Positions 1 through 10,600 of a stretch of 64,000 nt of DNA are shown here, piece after piece (position 1 is the stretch's first letter; every line of letters starts with the position of its first letter). Location of the stretch: NCBI GenBank assembly GCA_030272155.1, contig CP126197.1:1488001-1552000 (forward strand), written 5' to 3'. A program made the translations under genes and the position numbers. A model generated the notes under the pieces. That model saw only the letters and a program-made list of their open reading frames with translations. It had not been told where the DNA came from and searched no databases. The DNA comes from Tetradesmus obliquus. Its lineage: Eukaryota; Chlorophyta; Chlorophyceae; Sphaeropleales; Scenedesmaceae.

Positions 1-276
1 TGCGCACAGAATCTGGCAGCATTTGCCGCCACTACCGCTCACTCAATGAGGTTGCGCCGCCTCAAGCCTAGTCTACCCTAGTCTACCCTGCTGACCTTGC
101 ACATCAGTATGTGCTGCCGCCGATACAAGCACTGCTTGGCAACCCTGCATGCTGCTGCAGTTGCTGTGCCATGCTAACAGTGGCATCATTTAGTCTGCAT
201 GCAGCGTACCCTACAAACGCATGCGCACCATAGCCTACAAAGAAACAGGTAACGTACCATACAAACACCCATCCTG
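1..276. other. Non-coding sequence at window edge
   Basis: No gene is seen here. On the minus strand this lies downstream of the GH5 stop codon and is probably 3' UTR or intergenic. A short direct repeat (tagtctaccc, twice) sits at about 69-89. Confidence 0.4.
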
Positions 277-915
277 TCAGCCGCTGGTGGCAGGCAAGGT
301 CTGCGCTCCCACATTGCTGGCAGCAGCTGCCGGCACAGCTCCAATGCTGCTGCCAGCAGGAACGGTCACACTGCTGCTGCTGCCACTGCTGCCACTGGTG
401 CTGGCAGTGCTGCTGCTGCTGTTGCTGCTGCCAGCAGGGACGGCCGCACTGCTGCTGCTGCCGCTGCTGCCACTGGTGCTGGCAGTGCTGCCCCGGCCAG
501 CAGTATGGTTGCTTCCATGCACAGGATACCTCAGGCTAGCCGGCAGGCTCTGCAGCAGCTGCCGCAGCCGTGGCCGGCACTCGTGCTGCGACACACACCT
601 CACACCCACACCGCTCACAGGATCAAACACCTCGCTCACATTGAACCAGGCCCATCCCCAGGCCCCTGCGTAACCTGTCTGGTGCAAATGCAAGTAGTTT
701 GCGGGCTCTACAAGTGGGCCTTTTGGAGATGCAGAGGCCAGAACCTCGTTCCAGTGCTCACCCACAACCACTGGCTTGTCTAAGCACCAGTGGGACTTAG
801 GGTTTCGGAACATGTTGATGTCGATGTCGCGCTGTGGCTCGCCCCAAATGGGGTAGCCATGCACAGAATAGAAGTCCAGTACGCCCTGGGGGTCGCCTCC
901 AGCAGCGATCTGTGA

Positions 916-970
<55 letters not shown>

Positions 971-2825
971 GCAGCAGCAGCAGCAGCGGCGACGGCAGCG
1001 GCGGCGGCGGCAGCAGCAGCAGCGGCACGTCAGCAGGGCATCATAGCCATCACCAACACAAGTATAGCATGCATTGGGGGTCCCCTCCACCAGCAACCTG
1101 TGAGTGTGGCTGCGGCAGCAGCAGCAGGTGGAGCATATAATTGTGGCTGCTGCTTCACACTTGCGTTGGGAAGATTTCTACTGGTGTTTCACAGCACAGC
1201 CGCGCAGCAGCTTCTCACCAGCACGCTGTCCATGCAGAAGTTGCACGGCGCGCTGCCGCAGTCGCTGCAGCACTGATGCGTTGGAAGTTGGAAGTCGTCA
1301 CGACAGTTGTCACGATATGAGTCATATCATTGTGATCATTCTACTTGTAAGTGGTTATCACTAGAAACATGCCACCCTCACCAGCACGCTATCCTTCCAG
1401 TAATTGAACGGCGCGCTGCCGTAATCGCTGCGGCCTTCCTTCAAGTTGGGTATGGCCACATCGCTGTTGTAGGGCATGGAGTGCGCCCCTACAGTGACCT
1501 TGGTGCCTAGCGCTGCGCGCTTGATGGCGCCTGCTACCCTGTTGACAAAGCGCAGCAGCTTTGTGTGGGTGACCTGCAGAAGAACAAAGAAGATGGGCAA
1601 ACAAGATGGGCACACAGCCGTTTCCACTGGTGGTGTAGAAAAACAAGTGCGGCTAAGGGTGCATTGGTTGCCAGAACAGAGGTGTACTGGATCCTGGCGC
1701 TGCGCGCTTGATGGCGCCTGCCACCCTGCTGACAAAGCGCAGCAGCTTTGTGTGGGGCACCTGCAGGGCGAGAGGTCAGGCAAGTCATATTCATACAGCT
1801 CAGATCAGTCATCTCGGCAATGGAGGGCATCAGATTGAATTCACAGTTACGTGCAGATTGACCGTGCGTCAAGCCTGGTTCACAACACAAACTCTCACAC
1901 GGACTGGTTCTACTGCGACGCAGCCAAGGTGGCGCTGACAAGCCATGTATGCGCACAAGGCATCACAGTCTTGTGTACACTCTTGCTAGCTGCTGCTGCT
2001 GCTGCTGCTGCTCTTACCTGCTGGGTGGTCAGCAGCTTCAAGTCCGCAATCTGCCTCTTGAGGAAGTCCCACTCACTGGGGTAGTTGTCAATCACCTGCA
2101 GGGCATAATTGCACGCGTGGCAACAGTCACAACTACAAGGGGCTCGCCTTGCTGGGCGCAATGCTTGCTGCTACTGTTGCGCATTCCACAAGCTGCCAGG
2201 GCTTGCTCAAACCAACCACCACCACAACAGGAAACTGCCGTGCTGCCATAATATGTACCCCATCTCAGCTGCGCAATAGCTTGCAAACAAGGCTAACTCT
2301 GTCTGCAACAAATGATGGAGTTCCATAAAACCTCAAACCCTGCAGCCTCACATCGTGGTACATGAAGTTGTTGAACTCGCCATCATCTAGCGTGAAGTGC
2401 CAGCCCCTGTAGCGCGCAGTCAGGCCCCCTTTGCTGTCTTTGTGCAGCGATGCATTGCTGCTGCGGCTGGGCTGGCTCAGGCAGGGCCAGGACTTGGAGC
2501 CCCAGCTGTAACTGCCCCAGGACATGTTGTACTGGTAGTTCTGCATCAGACAGGCAGGAGGGCGCATGGCGGGGGCAGAGAAGCAGCAACAGCAGCAGCA
2601 GCAGCAGCAGCGTACACGTGGTAGTCACTGTTGTGCTGATAGGTCTGCGGGGGGGGGGGGGGGGGGGGGGCGAGGCGCATGGGTTGGCGCAGAGATGCAG
2701 CAGCAGCAGCAGCAGTGGCTAGGCTGGCTCAGGCAGGGCCAGGACTTGGAGCCCCAGCTGTAACTGCCGCACGACATGTTGTACTGGTAGTTCTGCAGGC
2801 AGGCAGGCGGGTGCATGGCGGGGGC

Positions 2826-2865
<40 letters not shown>

Positions 2866-2866
2866 C

Positions 2867-2920
<54 letters not shown>

Positions 2921-4991
2921 GTATCAGCGACTGCCTGGACATGCTCAGCAAGCCCCTGCATGCAACGGCACTCAGAACGTATAGTTGCACATAGTAAAGC
3001 AACACAATGTTTCACTGAAACCTCCTGGCAGGAGGCTGGCTGCAGGTGGGAAGGCTGCCACATGCTAGAATGTCAAAGAGCGCGCAGCACAGGCGCGTGA
3101 AACTACACCACTTGCACTACGTGCACGCACCGAGTGAATGCACACACCCTGCCGGAAATTCAGCTGCCCGCTCAACCACAATCCTACATCATCTCACACC
3201 TTGCAAAGCCGCCAGAAGTGTGACATGCCCTCCGGCTCACTCAGCACCTCAAATGCCAGCACAGCATTCAGGAACCTCGGACCACCCGGCACCACTGATC
3301 TCGGCAATGCTTCTGATCATTAGGCTTGTTGTGAGCGCGCGGCGCACCAAGATGTGTGCATGCCCCAAGATGTGTGCATGCCCCAAGATGTGTGCATGCC
3401 CCAAGATGTGTGCATGCACCAAGATGTGTGCATGCACCAACATGCCAGGTGCCAAAGTCACGACCAACATCAAGGTGAAGCGCACCTTGTACAGCCGCCA
3501 GAAGTGTGACATGCCCTCGGGCTCATTCAGCACCTCAAACGCCAGCACAGCATCAAGGAACCTCGGACCACCCGGCTGCATTCTTTCCTGCAAGCCCTTG
3601 ATCATCGGCAGTAGCGCATTGCCAATATAAGCATCTGTAGCTCTGTCATTACTCATCATGAGGATGGCTCGCGCGCGGTGCGGTTCAGGGTTGAGCCGCC
3701 GCACTGCCAGCACATCGTGTGACCAGAGGGAGATGCTCAACAGCAGGCCGTGCTGCTGGTAGGCTGTGGATAGTAGCCATTTGAGGTCTGTCATGAAGCC
3801 TGCGGGAAGGCCCAGCACCATGGGCTGGCCAGTGGCCTGCGGCATGCATTGCAGCGTCGGCACCGTTGTGGTTGTTCATGTGTAAGTCCATAGCTACAAA
3901 GGACTTGGCCAGCACGGTGCGCGCTGTCACTGTACACTACCTGAAAACCTGCTGTAGAGCATGCCACATGTGTGTAAAAGCAGCAAGTCTGGAGCAGCAA
4001 TGCACAGGCCAGCACAAGTACAGTCTCAATTGCTCCACCTTGGCAGCACAGCAAAGCCTGCCATGCATCACACCTGGTCATAGCCCCAACTCGGGCTCCT
4101 CCTGCCATCAATGTGCAGCCAGAACCGCACCGAGTTGGCCCCTGTTGCTGCTATCTCAGCAAGCGCCTGATCTAGCACACTGCGAAGCGCATCAGCAGTC
4201 AGGCCATAGGTGTTGCCCTCAAAAGGCAGGAACTGCACGTTGCCCAAGTTCACGCCTGTCAGGAATAGGTCGCGGCCGTTGTGCTGCAAGAAGCCGCCGG
4301 CAACACCCGGCAGACGGCTGCATACTGGCTGTGGGGCTGTGGCATTCAAGCCAGCTGGTAAGGCACGGGCTGGCTGTGGGGCTGATGTGGCGTTGAGGCC
4401 GACTGGTAGGGCAGTGCCTGCAGCGGCAGCAGCAACAACAGAGGCAGCAGCAACAACAGAGGCAGCAGCAACAGCAGCAGCAGCAGCGACAGCAGGTGTG
4501 GCAAGCTTGGTTTGCAGCAAGGGCTGGCTGTGGGGCTGATGTGGCGTTGAGGGCAGTTGGTAGGGCAGTGCCTGCGAGGGCAGCAGCAACAGCAGAAGTG
4601 TTTTACTCTGCAGCTGGAGGGTCGACACCGGCAAGACCTGAGATGCTCATGCACCTGCACCTGCAACCTGGGCCCCACACCATCATGGTCATGCCAGTTT
4701 GTTTGGTGTGCGGCAAAAGTTAGGAACGCAGCCAATACATCTCTGTTGATGTGCTGGCAAGCCTGCAACGTTGCAGTGCTCATGGTATGATGGGTGAAGA
4801 TTGGCAGCTGTCGGTGCGGCACATGAACTGCAGGCAGCAGTAAGTTGCATTGCAGCAAGTCCAATGTTCTGTCATGTCAAGCGCTGTATAACCTGGCGGA
4901 CAAGGCGGCCCTCACCTGCCGGAGTGACTGCCACACCAGCGGCGGCTGCGGGGGGTGTAACAGCTGCTGCTGCAGCTGCTGCTGGTGGTGG

Positions 4992-5025
<34 letters not shown>

Positions 5026-5354
5026 GGCCCAGCTTCCGATGCTGCTCCACCTGATGAAGGGTGCAGCTGTGCTGCCGGCTGCCCCGGTGCTGTTCCTGCT
5101 GCTCGTGCCAGTGTTGCTCCTCTTGCTGTTGCTGGTGCTGCTGCTGCTGCTGGTGGTGACGCCTGCCACACACTGGCAGCAAAGCCAGTGCCCTGGGAGC
5201 CAGCAGGCACTGGCACGGCTGAACTGGGGTGCATGACACCCAGCAGCAGGACAAGGGTGGCGTAGCAGCCTGCCGCCTGCTCATATGCCAGCAGCAGCGC
5301 AGCAGCATTGCGTAACGTGCAGATTGCTGTTGATGATGAAACTTGTGCCAGCAT
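277..5354 (-). CDS. Glycoside hydrolase family 5 (endo-mannanase/cellulase-like)
   Basis: Seven exons join in frame: 5354-4916, 4417-4074, 3836-3486, 2540-2352, 2095-2018, 1573-1382 and 909-277 (741 aa). Exon 1 starts at an ATG and has a hydrophobic stretch at residues 29-45 that could be a signal or anchor, then Ala/Pro/Thr-rich linker. Exon 2 carries the TGVNLGN and SVRFW motifs typical of the GH5 barrel. Exon 3 ends with LNEPEG, where Glu366 is the expected acid/base. Exon 7 has SVHGYPIW and then VVVGEHWNE, where Glu582 is the expected nucleophile. GH5 enzymes cleave beta-1,4 glucans or mannans; the substrate cannot be told here. The tail is Ser/Gly-rich with an internal repeat. Five of six introns are phase 0. 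A donor-like site near 771 could shorten exon 7, so the C-terminus is uncertain. Partial exon copies lie in four introns. Confidence 0.85.
350..491 (-). repeat. In-frame tandem repeat in GH5 Ser-rich tail
   Basis: Two neighbouring copies of about 65-75 bp encode the Ser/Gly stretch followed by VPAGSS in the C-terminal tail. The copies differ by a few substitutions and by extra Ser codons. Confidence 0.7.
918..1023. repeat. CAG/CGG triplet repeat in GH5 intron 6
   Basis: About 17 uninterrupted CAG units are followed by mixed CAG, CGG and CGA triplets. On the sense (minus) strand this is a CTG/CCG tract lying just before the exon 7 acceptor, where a polypyrimidine tract would normally be. Confidence 0.85.
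1209..1268 (-). repeat. Intronic copy of GH5 exon 6 3' end and donor
   Basis: This matches 1377-1436 (end of exon 6 plus its GTGAG donor) with scattered substitutions. It lies about 168 bp further into intron 6. It keeps the donor-like GTGAG. Confidence 0.8.
1697..1767 (-). repeat. Intronic copy of GH5 exon 6 5' end and acceptor
   Basis: This matches 1510-1579, the CTGCAG acceptor and first about 65 bp of exon 6, and lies about 187 bp upstream on the sense strand within intron 5. It keeps an acceptor-like CTGCAG. Exon 6 is thus flanked on both sides by copies of its own ends. Confidence 0.85.
2649..2670. repeat. Homopolymer run of 22 G
   Basis: Twenty-two consecutive G on the plus strand (C on the sense strand) in GH5 intron 3, between the true exon 4 start and its intronic copy. 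The length may be affected by sequencing error. Confidence 0.9.
2716..2840 (-). repeat. Intronic copy of GH5 exon 4 5' end and acceptor
   Basis: About 125 bp matching 2463-2595, covering intron sequence, the CAG acceptor and the first codons of exon 4 (NYQYNMS). The copy changes the following Trp to Cys and then dissolves into CAG repeats. Offset is about 250 bp, inside intron 3. Confidence 0.85.
3208..3293 (-). repeat. Intronic copy of GH5 catalytic exon 3 3' end
   Basis: About 86 bp matching 3493-3578 with roughly six differences, 285 bp into intron 3. The copy would read LSEPEG where the true exon reads LNEPEG, so the acid/base Glu is kept but the Asn before it is Ser. It is followed by a GTGTGAG donor-like site. 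Confidence 0.9.
3350..3439. repeat. 18-bp minisatellite, five copies
   Basis: Five tandem copies of an 18-bp unit, aagatgtgtgcatgcccc; the last two carry a c-to-a change near the end. It lies in GH5 intron 3, just past the exon 3 donor. Confidence 0.9.
4516..4571 (-). repeat. Intronic copy of GH5 exon 2 5' end and acceptor
   Basis: This matches 4362-4417, the start of exon 2, at an offset of 154 bp inside intron 1. The copy has its own CGCAG acceptor, but using it would leave the reading frame. The true acceptor at 4418 keeps the frame into the GH5 domain. Confidence 0.8.
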
Positions 5355-7632
5355 GCGTGGCTCTTTGCAGCTGCCTGGGTGCCTTCAAGACTTGATGAGG
5401 AATTGCAGGCTAAGTGAAGGACGTAATCAAAGAATTGGGTTTTCTATGCTACCATGCAATGACACCTGCAGTTGCCTTAAAACTGCCCACATCACTGACC
5501 CTGCTGCGCTTCTATTGCTTGGTTCTGGTGTGCCCTAGCCCCACCTGTGACGACCAAGACATCATGATCGCACTGATACACTTCAACCAGCTCAGAACAG
5601 CTGTGCAGGCCCTTCTACGTGCATGCAGACAAGACAGGTGTTGAAAACTGTACTGGCTGTCACAAGCATGTCGTCCTCAAGTGCGTACACAGCATTGCAG
5701 GCGCCCTACTCAATTTCGCAGGTGTCCTGGCAGAAGCACACAAGCTAGGCAGGCATAGCAGCCATATGATGGAATCGACCTCGTCAACGCCTTTTGAGCG
5801 TATCCAATGTGCGAATGTACCAACGTTGGCGGGCACCGGCTGCCGTTTGTACTTCTAACGGGCCTTCTCTCGTGAGCGATGCGTGCGATCCTACTGCACC
5901 CAAATCCGAAATCGGGATGGTTTTATAATAGCAGTAAATACGAATCACGTGCTCACGCCCAGCGCGCCATCCGTTCATGTTGTTAAAACAGCGGTTATGG
6001 ATGATGCAGTGCACCCCTTGCGCCACTCCCTCGCCCCCACACATGTCATGCCATGCCAATCCATGCACAGCTCGACCTCTTAAGCCAGCTACTGGCAGCT
6101 TTAAAAGCCTGCAGCGCTGCTAAAGTCAGGGAGCAACCAGAGAGCTGCCGGCCAGGAGGAACATTGTGCATGCAAAGCCGTGCGGCGAAACCACAGAGCA
6201 ACTGCATGCTGCCTCCTGTTAGCATCTGCAAGACATTTCACTGCGAAAATAATTGCTGGATCGGGCATACCCACGAAACAGACAGCCCAATCTTGTCAGT
6301 CAAACTCAACACGGAGCTGCTTAGATGCCTGCCTGCCTAACAGTCGTCCTGCTGGGTGTAAGTCAGCTACATCTATCACAGCGCAGGTGGTCACTTGTTT
6401 GTTTGGCTGGTTGCTTGCAGTGCAGAGCAAGAGCAGCAACAGCATCAGGTGAGTAAACACGCTCACGATGCCACTGTACGCCACAAGCCTTCCTCAAATC
6501 AACCTACAGCAGCATGCACAAGAACATGCTGCATCACAATGCTCAAACACCATGCCATCCCACACACAGCAGCGCAGCACCTAGGTGTTGTGATTCCAGC
6601 CCGTTGCATCCATGCCTAACCTACATGGTAGGAGCAGCAGGGCACAACGGAAACAGGCACATGCCTAAAGCAGCTCACCACAATGAGCTGCCAGACATGC
6701 TGCAGCGGAACCAATCATTGCGCGCGTGACACACAGCAGCACATTGCTTCAACGTGACGTGATGTCAGATGATACCACACACAGGAACAGCATAACGTCA
6801 AGAGACTCCAAGTCCATTGCTGGCCTGTAGCCAAGAAAGCATCCAACCATCGCTACCAGGAACGTGCGGTTGCCTAACTACCAACTACCTGTGTGCTGCT
6901 GAGCCCCTCCGTCCACTTCAAAACAAATACTCGCACCCCATCAGGTCGGATGGGACACGAGCCACGTCAGCTAGCTGTCAAGTCACAGTCGTCGGTCACA
7001 TGCAGCTGCCTACGTCTCGCCCCTGCTTGCCTAGCTGTGCACCGTGCTGTACCTAGCTATGCTAACGCCGGCACGCCCGTTCAGAGTTGTCTGTCGAAGT
7101 GTGTGAGGTGCCTGCCAGGTCATGATCTGTCGTCCCACCAGTGCGCGCAACAAAAGGTCAAGACAAGGACACCACGCATCGGTGCAGACACACTACAGGC
7201 GCATCCCAGGCAACTGGGCATGCTGCTGCTGCTGCTGCTGCTGCCAGCCTTTCCCATAACAGCAGCCAACGTGCCATGCGCAGCAGCCCATGCACCGCAG
7301 CCGTTTGAAACCAAAGCAGTGGGCCAATCACAACAGGTATGTACTCATGCTGCCCAGTCAGTTGTCAGTTGATCACCATGTCGGCAGCACTTGACCCAGC
7401 CCCCCACCCCCAGCCCTGCACCAGGCAGCTGCACCTGAACCACCAGCATGCCACCTGGCCACTGCCACCACCCAGCAACCCCTGCAAGCAGCGCCGCCGC
7501 AACCATACTGCTGCAAGAAAATGTGCCTCATCGATCACCCCCACCCCCCTGCTGGTGAAACAGCCAGCCACCGTCTCTGCCGCCACCAACCCAGTTGCAG
7601 CATGGCAGCTGCCACCAACAACAGCCGGCACT
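5355..7632. other. Intergenic region, GH5 promoter side
   Basis: About 2.3 kb between the GH5 start and the stop of the large coiled-coil gene, both on the minus strand. It should hold the GH5 promoter and the 3' UTR of the coiled-coil gene. I see no convincing gene or clear core promoter element. Confidence 0.4.
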
Positions 7633-10600
7633 TCAGTTGTAGCCGTAGCTGCTGCCGACTGACCGCGTGGGCGACCCACTCGGCGACCCTGTCTCAGCAG
7701 CCCAGCTGCGCCGCAGCGCAGACAGACCGCCAGCACCAGGGCCAGCCGCACAGCTCGCCCCGCTGTACAGTGCGCTGCTGCCGCCTGTATTCAGCAGCAT
7801 GCTGCGCTCACCCAGCCCCAGCCCTGAGCTGCCTGCCCCACCTGCACCAGCCTGCATTGGCAGCAGCATGCCTGGGCCGCCACTGCCAGCTGTGCTGCCT
7901 GCGCTGCAGGGGCGGCCGACCAGAGCTAGCTTGCGGCGCAGCGCGTCAACTGTGCGCGCCTTCTCGGCTGCATCCTCCTCGTTGCGCTTGCAGCGCTCCA
8001 TCAGCGCAGCAATCTGCAGCAGCAAAGTGGCAGAAACACAACGCAACAGTTTGGCTCAGCAGGACGCCACGTCTATGTGCGCAAACGTCCACGCCTAACA
8101 AACAAACTTGATACACAGCCGCGCCGCCCAGCCTGCAACCTAGCTTCAGCCTCAGCAGCAGCCACTATAAGTACGTACAGCAGTTGTCACAAGCCCCAAA
8201 CCCTGTCCTCCCTGCAACCTCGCAAGCTGCTGCTCACCTGCGCATCCTTGCCCAGGCGCATCGCCTCCCAGGCCTTGAGCATGTGGTTGAGCTCCCGCAC
8301 CTCCTGGCCCTTCTTGTCTGCAGCTGACTGCGCCAGCGCCAGCTGCTGCTGCACCTTGTCCAGCTCAGCGCGAGCCACCTCTAGGCTAGCCAGCGCCTCC
8401 TGGCGCTGCACTGCAGCCTCGGCCTGTGCACGCGCTGCGCCGTCAGCAGCAACCTGCAGGGGCAGCGTGCAGCATCCAGTCAAGCACACGTTGCGGTGCA
8501 TTCGGCTTAGGCAATGACTGCAAACGAGGATTACAAATTGCTGTCGGTGCAAGACCTTCTCAGTGAATGCTCATATCAGCCCAAGATGCTTGTACCAGCA
8601 ACAGATGCCGATTGACGCTGCATAAAAATGCTACTGTATCTTGAACCATGGGTGCCGCAGTTCCGCACCTTCAGTGCCGCCAGGCGCTGCGAGTTGGCTG
8701 TGCCCTGCTCAATGGCACGCGCCAGCTGTACCTCCAGGTCCCCGCAGCGCGCAGCGGTGGCCGCCTGCTGGTCTGTCTTGGCTGCCAACGCAGCCTGCAG
8801 CCAGCAGCACGTGCAGCAACGAGCAAGCACGCCAGTCAGCTCCATGACCCCACAGCACCAAGCACTGTCAAAACACCATATTGAGCAAGCCAGTCGCAGC
8901 CGCTGCGTGAAGCATGCTGCAGCAACCAACAAACAATACAGCATACGCACGTATGCCAATCCAATGCCACAGCCAAACCCCTCCTGCAATGCAGCCCACC
9001 TGCAGCTCCTCCTGCTCCACCAGCTGCCGCTTCAGCCGGCCGTACTCCTCCACCTGGCGCCGGATCTCCGCCTCAATCACGCCCTGCTGCGCAGCCCGGC
9101 CCTCCAGCTGCCCGCGCAGCGCGCGCACCTCCTCCTGCGCCTTGCCGAGCGAGGACTGCTGCGCAAAGATCTTGTCTGATTGCGCCCTGCAGCAGGAGCA
9201 GAAATCAAGCAGGCCAAAATTCAGGGCATGTTGATGTGGCGGGTGAGGCAAGCAGGCATTTGTACGCGGCAACCCTGCTAGGACATACTCATTATCCGCC
9301 CATGCATGCGCGGTAAAGCTGTCAAGCAGCACAGCCGGGCACAGGCAGCAGGTCAGCAATGCAATACACTAGTGCAGACATGCGCGCAGCAGCCCTAGCT
9401 GGCACTTGCAACTCACTTTAGCGTGCTCTGCAGCTGCGCCAGCTCATCAGCCTTGCCTGCCAGCCGCGCCTCCTGCTCTGCGCTGCGTGTTGCTGCAGAG
9501 GCCAGCTCGCGTGCCTGGCGGCCCAGCTCAGACGCTACCATGTCAATGAGCTCAGACATCACCTGCGGCACAAGGATAACCAAACAATAATATCACACCT
9601 GAGTTTTCTTTTAATGCTATCTCAGCATGGCAAGCGGCAACTGCTGGGAGCGTGTGCCTAAATAGCCAGACCATCTGCAACTAGAAGCCGCAGCTCGCTG
9701 GCGACTATGTGCGCAGAAGCAGAGCAATAAGATGGAGGTGCTAGTGCTAGCGCTGTGAACAGTGCGAGCTGGATGTTCTGTGCTCTGCTGCCTACCGTGA
9801 TTGGTGCAGTCCCTGACTTTGGTGGCTCCAGGATGGTGTAGCTGCTGCTGCTGCTGACACTGATGAGCAGCTGCCGCAACACACCAGCCAGCCTTGCCAC
9901 TTGACTCTCCAGCTGGCGCAGTTGCTGGCGCTCGGAAGCTGCAGCATTGCAAGCCTGGGCACACAACACAGAACAGCAGGCAGGCGATGGTGACTATGTT
10001 ACAGAGCAATTCAGCAAGGAATCGACACCAGGCTGCTAACAAGATGCGCAGGTCAGTCAGTGCTGGTTTGTCAGCACAGGCCAGTCAGAGAAAATTGTAT
10101 GCTCAGGGCAGTCCCTGCCACCAAATCCGCTCACCTGCGACACATCCTGGTGAGCAGCATCGGCTGTTTGCCTGCAGTTAGCAGCCTCCTGCTTGGCTGC
10201 TGACAGCTCCGCCTGGCAGGAAGAGAGGCGGCTCGCTGCTGTTGCTGCCGAGTCTGTCAGCCGGCTGATCTCCGACTCAGACAGCTCCAGCTGCTTCTGC
10301 AGAGATGATGCCTGCAGGAACACACAAAACAGGTCAATACCACACATGCATACACACCAGGGCCAACCAGTCTCAGACAGCCAGCCAGGATGCATGCTGG
10401 CGGCTACACGATGACGCGTCAACGCTGCTCTGCCGCACCCTGCAATGGCCTGCCCCACTCACCTTGCTGTTGGCGCTGTTGAGCTCCGCCTCCAGCGCCT
10501 GCCGCCGCACCTCAGCAGCAGCAAGCCCGCTCTCCTTGCTGGCCAGCTGGCTCTCCAACGCCTGCAGCTGCGCGGCAGCGCGCGCCTGCACCGCAGCCAG

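Noticed and set aside
834..1046. Poly-Gln, poly-Leu and poly-Cys open frames around CAG tracts
   Set aside because: Triplet repeats are open in all frames. This one lies in GH5 intron 6, between phase-matched exons.
3350..3439. Regular short repeats that might suggest a CRISPR array
   Set aside because: The units are contiguous 18-mers without spacers and lie in a eukaryotic intron.
4571..4634. Using the upstream CGCAG as the GH5 exon 2 acceptor
   Set aside because: It puts the downstream sequence in the wrong frame. The copy at 4418 joins exon 1 and the GH5 barrel in phase.
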